A DNA stretch of 64,000 bases from Geodermatophilus aquaeductus. GTDB lineage: Bacteria > Actinomycetota > Actinomycetes > Mycobacteriales > Geodermatophilaceae. Shown piece by piece: positions 25,484 through 33,508 of this stretch (the first letter of the stretch is position 1; each line of letters begins with the position of its first letter). The DNA lies in the NCBI RefSeq assembly GCF_900182545.1, contig NZ_FXTJ01000003.1:1-64000 (forward strand). The letters run 5' to 3'. A program made the translations under genes and the position numbers. The notes under the pieces were generated by a model. It was not told the DNA's origin. It saw nothing but the letters and a program-made list of their open reading frames with translations, and made no database searches.

Positions 25484-26934
25484 CGGCCGTGTCCACCCGC
25501 GTGCCGGGCGACGGGCAGACGGCCGGGCTGCGGGCGGCGTTCCGGCACGCCGACCTCACCCTCGAGGAGCTCTGGTTGCGGTACTTCCAGCTCGGCGGCA
25601 ACGCCGACCTGCTCGACGTCGAGGCGCACCTGGACGGGCTGCTGCGGCTGCCCGACATCGACGGCGACCTGCTCGCGGTGGCGGTCAACGAGCGCCTCGA
25701 CGAGCTGGTCGTGGCCCGCCGGGTGCCCTACTCGCGGCCGCTGCGACCTCCGCGCCCCACGGCCGGCCCGCTGGCCGCGATCCTGCAGCTGCTCGACGCC
25801 GCCCGGACCGCCCCGCCGGACCGGCTCGTCCCGCTCGCCGCGCGGGCCGCCCGCGTGCTCGGCGTGGAGATCGCGGTGCACGTCGTCGACCACGAGCAGC
25901 GCCGGCTTATCCGGCTGCCGGGCGACGGCCTGCCGCCCACCGAGCCGGTCGCCGTCGACGGGACGCTGCCCGGCCGCGTCTTCCAGACGACCGAGCCGCT
26001 CCCCTCGGAGGCCGGGGGCGTACCGCGCCTGTGGGTGCCGCTGGTCGACGGCGCCGACCGGCTCGGGGTGCTGGAGGCGCGGGTGCCCACCGTGCACGAC
26101 CTGGAGGACCCCGCCCTGCGGGAGCAGTGCGGGTGGCTGGCCTCCCTGGTCGCGCACCTGCTGGCCTCCCTCGGCGTCTACGGCGACGTGCTCGAGCGCA
26201 CCCGGCGGAGCGTCCCGCGGACGCCGGCGGCCGAGCTGGTCTGGGAGCAGCTGCCCCCGCTCACCGCCGCCACCGACGGCTTCGTCCTGGCCGGGCTGCT
26301 CGAGCCCAGCGCCGACGTCGGCGGCGACGCGTTCGACTACGCGCTCTCCGAGGACACCGTCTCGATGTCGGTGTTCGACGCGATGGGGCACGGCCTGGGC
26401 GCGGGGCTGATGGTCGCCGCGGCCCTCGCCGCCGCCCGCAGCGCCCGGCGCGACGGGCGCGGCATCCACGACCAGGCCCGCGCGGTCGACGACGTGGTCT
26501 CCGCGACGTTCGCCGACAGCGCCTTCGTCACCGGCGTGCTCGCCGAGCTCGACGTCGCCTCGGGGCGGCTGCGCTACGTCCGGGCCGGGCACCCCCCGCC
26601 GCTGCTGCTGCGCGACGGCCGGGTGGTCAAGGAGCTGGTCGGGACCCGGCGGGTGCCCTTCGGCATCGAGACGGCGGGGTTCGCCGTGGCCGAGGAGGTG
26701 CTCGAGCCCGGGGACTGGCTGGTGCTCTACACCGACGGCGTCACCGAGGCCCGGGACGCCGCGGGCCGGTGGTTCGGCGAGCACCGCCTGGCGGAGTTCC
26801 TCGCCCGGGCCGCCGCGGCCGGGCAGCCCCCGCCGGAGACCGTCCGCCGGCTGATGCGCGCCGTCCTCGAGCACCAGGGCGGGCTGCTGCAGGACGACGC
26901 CAGCATCCTCATGGCCTGCTGGAAGACGCGCTGA
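25480..26934 (+). CDS. GAF-PP2C (SpoIIE/RsbU-type) serine phosphatase
   Basis: 484 residues. The N-terminal ~85 residues form a helical region (FRHADLTLEELWLRYFQLGG) seen in some actinobacterial phosphatases of this class. A degenerate GAF-like domain follows (~90-240), then a SpoIIE-type PP2C domain (~255-480) with SADVGGDAFDY, DAMGHGLGAGLM, RAGHPPPLLLRDG, LVLYTDGVTEARD and DDASILMA carrying the metal-binding Asp residues. Such enzymes dephosphorylate anti-anti-sigma factors and release stress sigma factors; the partner is not in this window. It overlaps the GAF-ANTAR gene by 4 nt. Confidence 0.88.
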   Translation: MTAVSTRVPGDGQTAGLRAAFRHADLTLEELWLRYFQLGGNADLLDVEAHLDGLLRLPDIDGDLLAVAVNERLDELVVARRVPYSRPLRPPRPTAGPLAAILQLLDAARTAPPDRLVPLAARAARVLGVEIAVHVVDHEQRRLIRLPGDGLPPTEPVAVDGTLPGRVFQTTEPLPSEAGGVPRLWVPLVDGADRLGVLEARVPTVHDLEDPALREQCGWLASLVAHLLASLGVYGDVLERTRRSVPRTPAAELVWEQLPPLTAATDGFVLAGLLEPSADVGGDAFDYALSEDTVSMSVFDAMGHGLGAGLMVAAALAAARSARRDGRGIHDQARAVDDVVSATFADSAFVTGVLAELDVASGRLRYVRAGHPPPLLLRDGRVVKELVGTRRVPFGIETAGFAVAEEVLEPGDWLVLYTDGVTEARDAAGRWFGEHRLAEFLARAAAAGQPPPETVRRLMRAVLEHQGGLLQDDASILMACWKTR

Positions 26935-27017
26935 GGCGAGGCTGACGCACGCGCGGCGACGCCGGGCGGTGCAGGGGCCGACACACGCCCGCAACGCCCA
27001 CCGGCCACCATGGGGCG

Positions 27018-28148
27018 GTGACCTCCCCACCCGACACCGCCCCGGAGCCGCTGACCGCCCCGGCGCCGCTGGCCGGGTACACGGTGGCCGTCACCGCCGC
27101 CCGCCGCCGCGAGGAACTCGGCGCGCTGCTCGACCGCCGCGGCGCCCGCGTCGTGTACGCGCCGGCCATCCGGATCGTGCCGCTGTCCGACGACGCCGAG
27201 CTGGTCGCCGCCACCGAGCAGGTGCTGGCCGCCCCGGTCGACCTCGTCGTCGCCACCACCGGCGTGGGCTTCCGCGGGTGGCTGGAGGCCGCCGACGCCT
27301 GGGACCTGCCCCTGGTCGAGCACCTGCGCACCGCGCGGGTGCTCGCGCGCGGGCCCAAGGCGCGCGGCGCGATCCGCGGCGGCGGGCTGGTCGACGCGTG
27401 GTCGCCGGCCTCGGAGTCCTCGGCCGAGGTGCTCGAGCACCTGCTGTCGGGGGCGGAGGGCCCGCTGGAGGGCCGCCGGGTCGCCGTCCAGCTCCACGGG
27501 GACCCGCTGCCGGACTTCGTCGACGCGCTGCGCGCCGCCGGCGCCGAGGTGCTGACCGTGCCGGTGTACCGCTGGGTGCTGCCCGAGGACGTCGCGCCGC
27601 TGCGCCGGCTGGTCGGCATGGTCGTGGCCCGCACCGTCGACGCGGTCACCTTCACCAGCGCCCCGGCGGCGGCCAGCCTGCTCTCGGTGGCCGCCGAGCT
27701 CGGCCAGCACGACGACCTGGTGGCCGCGCTGCGCGGCGGGGTGCTGCCGATCGCCGTCGGCCCGGTGACCGCCGGCCCCCTGACCGCGGCGGGGATCGAG
27801 ACCCTGCAGCCGGAGCGCTCGCGGCTGGGCGCCCTCGCCCGCGAGGTGGTCGCCCGGCTGCCCGAGCGCGACCCGGTGCTGCGGATCGGGGCGGCGGAGC
27901 TGCAGGTGCGCGGGTTCGCCGCGGTCCTCGACGGCCGCCTGGTGGAGCTGCCGCCGGGGCCGATGGCCGTGCTCCGCGCGCTCGCGGTGCGCCCGGGGGC
28001 CGTCGTCGCCAAGACCGACCTGGTGCGCGGGCTGCCCGGCGGCGGGGACGGTCACGCGGTCGAGATGGCCGTGACCCGGCTGCGCGCCGCGCTCGGCCCC
28101 GGCCTGGTCGAGACCGTCGTCAAGCGCGGCTACCGCCTCGCGGTGTGA
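27018..28148 (+). CDS. nnaR: HemD-like/winged-helix regulator of nitrate assimilation
   Basis: 376 residues. Residues ~15-265 are a uroporphyrinogen-III synthase (HemD) fold (GYTVAVTAARRREELGALLDRRGA, AVTFTSAPAAASLL, IAVGPVTAGPLTAAGIE). Residues ~275-376 form an OmpR-type winged helix (AVRPGAVVAKTDLV, HAVEMAVTRLRAALG, VKRGYRLAV). This is the architecture of Streptomyces and mycobacterial NnaR, which acts with GlnR on nitrate/nitrite genes; the next gene is narK, which supports the call. It could still retain HemD activity for siroheme synthesis. The GTG follows CACCAT by 6 nt, a leaderless arrangement. Confidence 0.85.
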   Translation: MTSPPDTAPEPLTAPAPLAGYTVAVTAARRREELGALLDRRGARVVYAPAIRIVPLSDDAELVAATEQVLAAPVDLVVATTGVGFRGWLEAADAWDLPLVEHLRTARVLARGPKARGAIRGGGLVDAWSPASESSAEVLEHLLSGAEGPLEGRRVAVQLHGDPLPDFVDALRAAGAEVLTVPVYRWVLPEDVAPLRRLVGMVVARTVDAVTFTSAPAAASLLSVAAELGQHDDLVAALRGGVLPIAVGPVTAGPLTAAGIETLQPERSRLGALAREVVARLPERDPVLRIGAAELQVRGFAAVLDGRLVELPPGPMAVLRALAVRPGAVVAKTDLVRGLPGGGDGHAVEMAVTRLRAALGPGLVETVVKRGYRLAV

Positions 28149-28150
28149 GG

Positions 28151-28195
28151 GCGCACTTCCGCGGAGATGCACGGTGCATCTCCGCGGAAGTGCAC
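28151..28195. repeat. Palindromic element (TTCCGCGGA type), copy 1
   Basis: Two 22-nt arms (28151-28172, 28174-28195) are inverted copies with one mismatch and a 1-nt spacer; each arm contains CACTTCCGCGGAGATGCAC or its complement. It fills the gap between the convergent nnaR and narK stops, so it can act as a bidirectional terminator. A close relative lies at 33973-34017. Confidence 0.9.
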
Positions 28196-28199
28196 GTCC

Positions 28200-29588
28200 C
28201 TAGACGCCGGCCATGCGGGCGGTCGGGCGCAGGTAGACCGTCCAGGTGACCGCGACGCAGACGGCGTAGAAGGCGATGAACACCAGGTAGGCGGCGTCGC
28301 CGCTGCCGGTGGTCAGGAACGACTGGCGGAAGGCCAGGTTGACCAGCACGCCGCCGAAGGCGCCGACCGCGCCGGCGATGCCGATGAGCGCCCCGGACAT
28401 GCGCAGCGCGTGCCGGTCGGCCGCGGCGGGGTCCCCGCCGGCGGCCACCTGCTGCTGGGCCTGGGTGCGGAAGATCGCCGGGATCATCTTGTAGGTCGAG
28501 CCGTTGCCGATGCCGCTGAACACGAACAGCAGCACGAACCCGACGACGAACAGCGGCAGCGACCCCACCTGGCTGGCGGTGAACACGACCGCGGCGCCCA
28601 GCGCCATCGCGACGAAGTTCCAGAACGTGATCCGGGCGCCGCCGAAGCGGTCGGCCAGCGAGCCGCCGAGCGGGCGGATGAGGCTGCCGAGCAGCGGGCC
28701 GAGCCAGGTCAGCGACGCGGCGGCCAGCGGGGTGGCGAAGTCGGCCGCGAACTGGTTCTGCAGCACCTGGCCGAAGGCGAACCCGAAGCCGATGAACGAG
28801 CCGAACGTGCCGATGTAGAGGAACGACATGATCCAGGTGTGCGGCTCGCGGGTCGCCTCGCGCATGGCCCGCGGCTGGTTGCGCGCCGTCGTCAGGTTGT
28901 CCATGAGCAGCGCCGCGCCGACGGCCGCCACGACGACGAGCGGGATGTAGACGACCAGCACGATCCGCGGGTGCTCGACGCCGGCGGTGGCTAGCACGAG
29001 CAGGCCGACGAGCTGGATGACCGGGACGCCGAGGTTGCCGCCGCCGGCGTTGAGGCCCAGCGCCCAGCCCTTGAGCCGGTCGGGGTAGAAGGCGTTGATG
29101 TTGGCCATCGAGCTGGCGAAGTTGCCGCCGCCGACGCCGGCGAGGCAGGAGACGACGAGCAGGGTCGTGTAGGAGACGCCGGGCTCGAGCACGACCGCGG
29201 TGGCGATGGTCGGGACCAGCAGCAGGGCGGCGCTGACGATCGTCCAGTTGCGGCCGCCGAACTTCGCGACGGCGAAGGTGTAGGGCAGCCGCACGAAGGC
29301 GCCGAGCGCGGTCGGCAGCGTGGTGAGCAGGAACTTCCCGGCCGGGTCGATGCCGAAGACCGGCTCGGGCAAGAAGAGGACGACGACCGACCACAGGCTC
29401 CACACCGAGAAGCCGACGTGCTCGGAGAACACCGAGAAGAACAAGTTGCGGCGGGCAACGCGCTTGCCGGTGGACTCCCAGAACGCCGGGTCCTCGGGGC
29501 GCCAGTCCTCGATCCACCGCCCGCCGCGGGGGAGGCCCGGGGGTGCGGCGGGGCGGGTGGACGGCGCGGTGCGGGTGGGGGCGGCCAT
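28200..29588 (-). CDS. narK: Nitrate/nitrite transporter, NarK/NasA family
   Basis: MFS membrane protein of 462 residues with about 12 helices that imports nitrate (and may move nitrite). The nitrate-signature Gly-rich helices are clear: GVGGGNFASSMANINAF and NAGGGNLGVPVIQL. The N-terminal ~40 residues are Pro/Ala-rich and cytosolic. The ATG starts 24 nt after a GlnR-type site and 8 nt after a -10-like GACGCT, so the mRNA is probably leaderless. It works with nasA and nirBD further right. Confidence 0.92.
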   Translation of the reverse strand: MAAPTRTAPSTRPAAPPGLPRGGRWIEDWRPEDPAFWESTGKRVARRNLFFSVFSEHVGFSVWSLWSVVVLFLPEPVFGIDPAGKFLLTTLPTALGAFVRLPYTFAVAKFGGRNWTIVSAALLLVPTIATAVVLEPGVSYTTLLVVSCLAGVGGGNFASSMANINAFYPDRLKGWALGLNAGGGNLGVPVIQLVGLLVLATAGVEHPRIVLVVYIPLVVVAAVGAALLMDNLTTARNQPRAMREATREPHTWIMSFLYIGTFGSFIGFGFAFGQVLQNQFAADFATPLAAASLTWLGPLLGSLIRPLGGSLADRFGGARITFWNFVAMALGAAVVFTASQVGSLPLFVVGFVLLFVFSGIGNGSTYKMIPAIFRTQAQQQVAAGGDPAAADRHALRMSGALIGIAGAVGAFGGVLVNLAFRQSFLTTGSGDAAYLVFIAFYAVCVAVTWTVYLRPTARMAGV

Positions 29589-29612
29589 GGTCGAGGAGCG
29601 TCGCGGGCCGCC

Positions 29613-29651
29613 GTTTCCCCGCCGTCGCCGTCGGGCTGAACTCGTGTTCCG
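29613..29651 (-). promoter_or_regulatory. GlnR-type operator and promoter of narK
   Basis: On the minus strand CGGAAC and GGGGAAAC are separated by 25 nt. The AC dinucleotides recur with 11-bp periodicity (offsets 0, 22, 33, with GC at 11), matching the AC-n9-AC pattern of GlnR boxes. GACGCT follows 10 nt later as a -10, and the ATG 8 nt after that. The nasA promoter has the same arrangement with identical spacing. Binding by GlnR is inferred. Confidence 0.65.
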
Positions 29652-29724
29652 ATCTGCTCACCGGCCCTGCCCCGCTGTGGTGAGGGCGCCGCTCCCCGGC
29701 CGACGGCGGGCGGCGCGCCGGGCC

Positions 29725-30528
29725 ATGATCGACGTCGTGGCGGAGTACACGGAGGCGGCACCGGGGCGCACGCTCGTCGAGTCCGGTGAGCTGGTGGCCG
29801 GGTCGATGGCGCGCACGGCCGCCGGTCTGCTGTTCGACGACGGGTCGGCGAAGGTGCGCCTGGACGACGGGTTGGCGCGGTGGCTGCGCCGCGCCGCGAC
29901 CACCGCCGACGCCGACCCGGGCGCCCCGGTCTCCTCGCGCGCCCGCTGCCGCGCCGGCGCCGCGCTGGCCTTCGCCGCCGAACTGTCGGTGACCCGCGCC
30001 CACCAGGGCCGCGCGGTGCGCACCGACGGCTTCCTCACCCCCGGGCCCGGCGAGCGCGCGCCCGCCGACGAGGTCGCCGAGGCCACCGTCCTCGCCGCGC
30101 GCGGCACCACCGAGGAGTGGCGGGTGCGCCACCTCGGCTACCTGCTCGCCGAGGCCGCCGTCTCCCCCGACCTCGACGCCGCCGTCGTCCTCCGCGGCCT
30201 CCGGTCGGCCACCGACCTGACCGGCCGCCAGTGGGTGCTGCTGGCCGCGGTGGGCCGGCGGGAGCGCACGCCGCTGCCCATGACGCCGGTGCCGCAGGAC
30301 CCGCGCGGCTGGACGGCGTGGGGCGCGCTCGAGGACCTCTCCGACCTGCAGCGCCGCGGCCTGCTCGACCCCCCGCCGGCCACGCCCCGCCCCGGCGGCG
30401 CGGCGCTCCCCCGGCTGCGCCCGGCCGACCTGCGGCTGACCCGCCGCGGCGTGCTCGTGCACCGGCTGCTCGCGCTGGACTTCGTCCGGGACGCCGCCGT
30501 CGCGGCCGCGCTGGCAGAGCTCGCCTGA
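29725..30528 (+). CDS. Hypothetical protein
   Basis: 267 residues, not recognised. Soluble and Ala/Arg-rich, with no signal peptide or membrane helix. It begins with a small beta-rich-looking segment (EYTEAAPGRTLVESGELVAGSMARTAAGLLFDDG region) and continues mostly helical; one stretch (TVLAARGTTEEWRVRHLGYLLAEAA) looks like a helical hairpin. GC-rich third positions over the whole length support coding. The start could also be the GTG four codons later. It is divergent from narK and convergent to the lyase-like gene with only 12 nt between the stops. Confidence 0.65.
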   Translation: MIDVVAEYTEAAPGRTLVESGELVAGSMARTAAGLLFDDGSAKVRLDDGLARWLRRAATTADADPGAPVSSRARCRAGAALAFAAELSVTRAHQGRAVRTDGFLTPGPGERAPADEVAEATVLAARGTTEEWRVRHLGYLLAEAAVSPDLDAAVVLRGLRSATDLTGRQWVLLAAVGRRERTPLPMTPVPQDPRGWTAWGALEDLSDLQRRGLLDPPPATPRPGGAALPRLRPADLRLTRRGVLVHRLLALDFVRDAAVAAALAELA

Positions 30529-30540
30529 CAGCCCGCCGCA

Positions 30541-32055
30541 TCACCACGGGGGTGCGGCGTCCAGGCCGGTCGGGTGCCCGGCGCCCGGGTGCGCGGGGCC
30601 CGGGAAGCGGGCGCGCAGGGCCCGGTGGACGGCGTCGGGGTACGGCTCCGCTGCCGTCACCGCCTCGCGGACCAGGTCGAGCGCCGCAGCGGTCCCGGCG
30701 CCCAGGGCGACCGCGGCCGACGCCGTGGCGAGGACGTCGGAGGCCAGCAGGAGCTCGACGGCCAGGAGGTCCTCGAGCAGCCCCACCGCCGCGTCGGCCT
30801 TCCGGACGCTCAGCGGGGCACCCGTGGCGTGGTCCTCGACCCCGAGGTCGAGCGGCGGGACGTCCAGGGTCGCCGGCGCGGCCAGCTGTTTCAGCTCGGC
30901 GACGACCGCGGCGGCCGGGTAGCGCAGCGCCAGGCCGTAGGCGGCCGCGGGAGGCGGACCGGCGAGCTGCCGGAAGAACGCCTCCCAGAGGTGGGCCATA
31001 CGGCGCTCGCCGAGCTGCCCGACCTGGGCGACGGCGATCCGCAGCGCGTCGGCCGCGATGGCGAGCACCATCGGGTGGAAGTTCCCGTTGCTCACCAGCG
31101 TCCGGTCCTCGACCGACACCAGGGGGTTGTCCGCCGCGGCGGCCAGTTCGGTCTCGACCGCCGCACGCGCCGCGGCGACGTACTCCCGGAGCGCCCCGTG
31201 GACCTGCGGGACCACCCGGAACGACAGGGCGTCCTGCACCGACACGGCGCTGCCGGGCGTCAGCAGGGCGCTGCCGGCCAGCAGCTCGCGGAGGTGGTCG
31301 GCGGCCGCGACCTGACCGGGGACACCTTTCGCCCGGCCCACGGCGGGGTGCAGGACCGACGGGTTGGCCCGCATGGCCTCCATCGACACCGCGGCGGCGA
31401 CGTCGGCCGCCTCCGCGGCTCGTGCCGCCCGGGCCACGACCAGCGCCGCCTGGCCCACCGACACCCCGTTGGCCGAGATCAGGGCGAGCCCGTCCTTGCC
31501 GGCCAGGACCAGGGGCGCGATCCCGGCCCGCCGCAGCGCCTCCCCGCCGGCGAGCACCTGCCCTCGGTACTCGGCTCGGCCCAGCCCGACGGCGACCTGC
31601 GCCATGCCGGCCATCTGCCCGATGTCGGCCGCGCCCACCGAGCCGGTCCCCGGCACCAGCGGGTGGATCCTCGCGTTGAGCATCGCCACCAGGGTGTCCG
31701 CGACCGCCGGCGAGGCGCCGGAGCCGCCCCGGGCGACCCCGGCCAGCCGAACGGCGAGGGCGGCACGCACGACCGGCACCGGGAGCGGCGGACCGATCCC
31801 GCCGGCGTGCGACCGGACGAGGAACTCCTGCTCGCGGTGGACGTCCTCCGCGTTCAGGCGGGTGTTCCTCAGGTGGCCGACCTGGGTCGTCAGGCCGTAC
31901 ACCGCGGAGCCGGCGGCGAGGGCCTCGTCGACGATCGCCCGCGCGGCGACGATGCGGTCGCGTGCCGGGCCGTCCAGCTCCACGCGGGCGCCGTCGACGA
32001 CGGCGAGCAGGTCGTCGACCGACATCGGCGCGGCGCCGATCCGGACGGTCGTCAT
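30541..32055 (-). CDS. HAL/PAL/TAL-family aromatic amino-acid lyase homologue lacking the MIO triad
   Basis: 504 residues, the full length of histidine ammonia-lyases. Aligned to HAL, many active-site features are kept: Tyr53 (AVYGLTTQVG), His83 (VRSHAGGIG), the SANGV Asn, the Gln and Arg of QDALSFRVVPQVHGA, NGNFHP and GVEDHATG. The Ala142-Ser143-Gly144 triad that cyclises into the MIO electrophile reads Ala-Ala-Asp (GSVGAADIGQMA), and the HAL Tyr280 position is Leu. It therefore cannot be an ordinary MIO lyase. The ATG has GGAGG at good spacing. It follows an AraC gene on the same strand. Confidence 0.88.
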   Translation of the reverse strand: MTTVRIGAAPMSVDDLLAVVDGARVELDGPARDRIVAARAIVDEALAAGSAVYGLTTQVGHLRNTRLNAEDVHREQEFLVRSHAGGIGPPLPVPVVRAALAVRLAGVARGGSGASPAVADTLVAMLNARIHPLVPGTGSVGAADIGQMAGMAQVAVGLGRAEYRGQVLAGGEALRRAGIAPLVLAGKDGLALISANGVSVGQAALVVARAARAAEAADVAAAVSMEAMRANPSVLHPAVGRAKGVPGQVAAADHLRELLAGSALLTPGSAVSVQDALSFRVVPQVHGALREYVAAARAAVETELAAAADNPLVSVEDRTLVSNGNFHPMVLAIAADALRIAVAQVGQLGERRMAHLWEAFFRQLAGPPPAAAYGLALRYPAAAVVAELKQLAAPATLDVPPLDLGVEDHATGAPLSVRKADAAVGLLEDLLAVELLLASDVLATASAAVALGAGTAAALDLVREAVTAAEPYPDAVHRALRARFPGPAHPGAGHPTGLDAAPPW

Positions 32056-32128
32056 GGCGTGCCTCCAGGGCCGGGAGGGTACGACGCGCTCCTCGTCCGC
32101 GGGCCGTCCGCGCGCCCGCCCGGGAGGC

Positions 32129-32932
32129 TCAGGCCGAGCGGGCGTACGCGGCCGGGGTCGTCGCCAGCATCCGGCGGAAGTGCCGGGTCAGGTGGGCCTG
32201 GTCGAAGAAGCCGACCGCCGTCGCCACCTCCGCCGGGGGCAGCCCGTCGAGCAGCAGCCGCCGGGCCCGGTCCACCCGCCGCCCGGTGAGGTAGCGGTGC
32301 GGTGGCAACCCGTGCCGGCGGGTGAAGGCGCGGACCAGGTGGGTGGGGTGCACGGCCCACGCGGCCGCCGTCGCCTCGAGGGAGACGCCCTCGGTCAGCC
32401 GGGCGTCGAGCAGGTCGCGCAGCCGGTCGGCGAGGGGGTCGTCGCGCACGGCGGGAGCCGGGGCGACGGCGCGGTCGAGGTGCTGGCGCAGCCGCTCGAG
32501 GACGAACGCCAGCCGGCTCTCGGCCTCCAGCCCGTCGGGGTGCGGCGCGAGCGCGGCGTGCAGCCGGGACACGCGGTCGCGCAGCACGCGGTCGGCGAAG
32601 GCGGGCCGGTCGACGGCGAGACCGACCCGCTGCTCCCCCAGGGTCGCCGGCTCCAGGTAGAGGACCCGCTTGCGGAAGCCGCCGGGGAACTGCGAGCGCC
32701 CGTCGTGCGGCACCCCCGGCGGCAGCAGCGTGACCGCGGCCGGGGAGGCGCCGTGGGCGTGCCGGTCGAGGTCGTAGCGGACCGCACCGTCGTCGATCAG
32801 CAGCAGCGTCCACGCGTCGTGGGTGTGCGGCGGGTAGACGTGGTCGGTGAACCGGGCGTGGAACACCTCGGTCAGGCCGGGCACCGCGGGGCGCCAGGCG
32901 ACCACGTCGGCTGCCACGTCAGGAACGTACAA
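32129..32932 (-). CDS. AraC-family regulator with cupin-like sensor
   Basis: About 262-267 residues. The N-terminal cupin ligand domain (~1-130) contains HARFTDHVYPPHTHDAWTLLLI and the LLPPGVPHDG turn; the C-terminal double helix-turn-helix (~165-265) has LEATAAAWAVHPTHLVRAFTRRHGLPPHRYLTGRR and VATAVGFFDQAHLTRHFRRMLATTPAAY. The start may be a TTG at 32932 or the GTG at 32917; no ribosome site separates them. It is divergent from the DUF2000 gene, a pairing seen in other genomes, and upstream of the lyase homologue. Either or both could be targets. The ligand is unknown. Confidence 0.85.
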   Translation of the reverse strand: MYVPDVAADVVAWRPAVPGLTEVFHARFTDHVYPPHTHDAWTLLLIDDGAVRYDLDRHAHGASPAAVTLLPPGVPHDGRSQFPGGFRKRVLYLEPATLGEQRVGLAVDRPAFADRVLRDRVSRLHAALAPHPDGLEAESRLAFVLERLRQHLDRAVAPAPAVRDDPLADRLRDLLDARLTEGVSLEATAAAWAVHPTHLVRAFTRRHGLPPHRYLTGRRVDRARRLLLDGLPPAEVATAVGFFDQAHLTRHFRRMLATTPAAYARSA

Positions 32933-32967
32933 GAACCGGCGGCCCGCCCCGGCCGACGCTGGGGCCC

Positions 32968-33417
32968 ATGGAGACGCTCTTCGCCGAGGACACCACCGAC
33001 GTCGGCCCGCCGTGGCCCACGAAGATCGCCGTCGTGCTCCGCGAGGACCTGCTGCCGTGGCAGGAGCTCAACGTGACCGCCTTCCTCGCCAGTGCCGTGG
33101 CCGCGGCGGTGCCCGAGCTGATCGGCCGGCCCTACGAGGACGGCGACGGCACGCGCTACCTGGCGATGATCCGCCAGCCGGTGCTGGTGCTCACCGGCTC
33201 CGCCGAGGTGCTCGCCCGGGCCCGCACGCGGGCGCTGGAGCGGGGCCTGCCGACGTCGGTGTTCACCGCCGACCTGTTCGCCACCGGCGGGGACGCCGAG
33301 AACCGGGCCGCCGTCCGGGCGGTGCGCGGCGCCGACCTCGACCTGGTCGGGATCGCGGTGCACGGGCCGAAGAACGTCGTCGACAAGGTCACCAAGGGCG
33401 CCCACATGCACCCGTGA
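32968..33417 (+). CDS. DUF2000 family protein
   Basis: 149 residues. Segments such as WPTKIAVVLREDLLPWQELNVTAFLAS and DLDLVGIAVHGPKNVVDKVTKG match the DUF2000 family, which has a peptidyl-tRNA-hydrolase-II-like fold and no known activity. It is cytosolic, with no targeting signals. It is divergent from the AraC gene with only ~35-50 nt between them, so a shared control region is likely. Confidence 0.8.
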   Translation: METLFAEDTTDVGPPWPTKIAVVLREDLLPWQELNVTAFLASAVAAAVPELIGRPYEDGDGTRYLAMIRQPVLVLTGSAEVLARARTRALERGLPTSVFTADLFATGGDAENRAAVRAVRGADLDLVGIAVHGPKNVVDKVTKGAHMHP

Positions 33418-33438
33418 GGGCGCCGGCGCCGGGCCCAC

Positions 33439-33489
33439 GTGTGCACACAGCGCGGCCCGGAGCGGCTCGCTACCGCGCTGCGTGCACAC
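33439..33489. repeat. Inverted repeat built on GTGTGCACAC
   Basis: 17-nt arms (33439-33455 and 33473-33489) are inverted copies with one mismatch, enclosing 17 nt. The arm begins with the palindrome GTGTGCACAC. It lies between DUF2000 and arr, both on the plus strand, and the right arm contains an alternative in-frame GTG for arr. It may end DUF2000 transcription. Confidence 0.8.
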
Positions 33490-33508
33490 CGCGGGCATCA
33501 TCGCCGGG

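Noticed and set aside
28151..28195. CRISPR-like repeat
   Set aside because: Only two distant copies, each self-palindromic, with no regular spacers and no cas genes.
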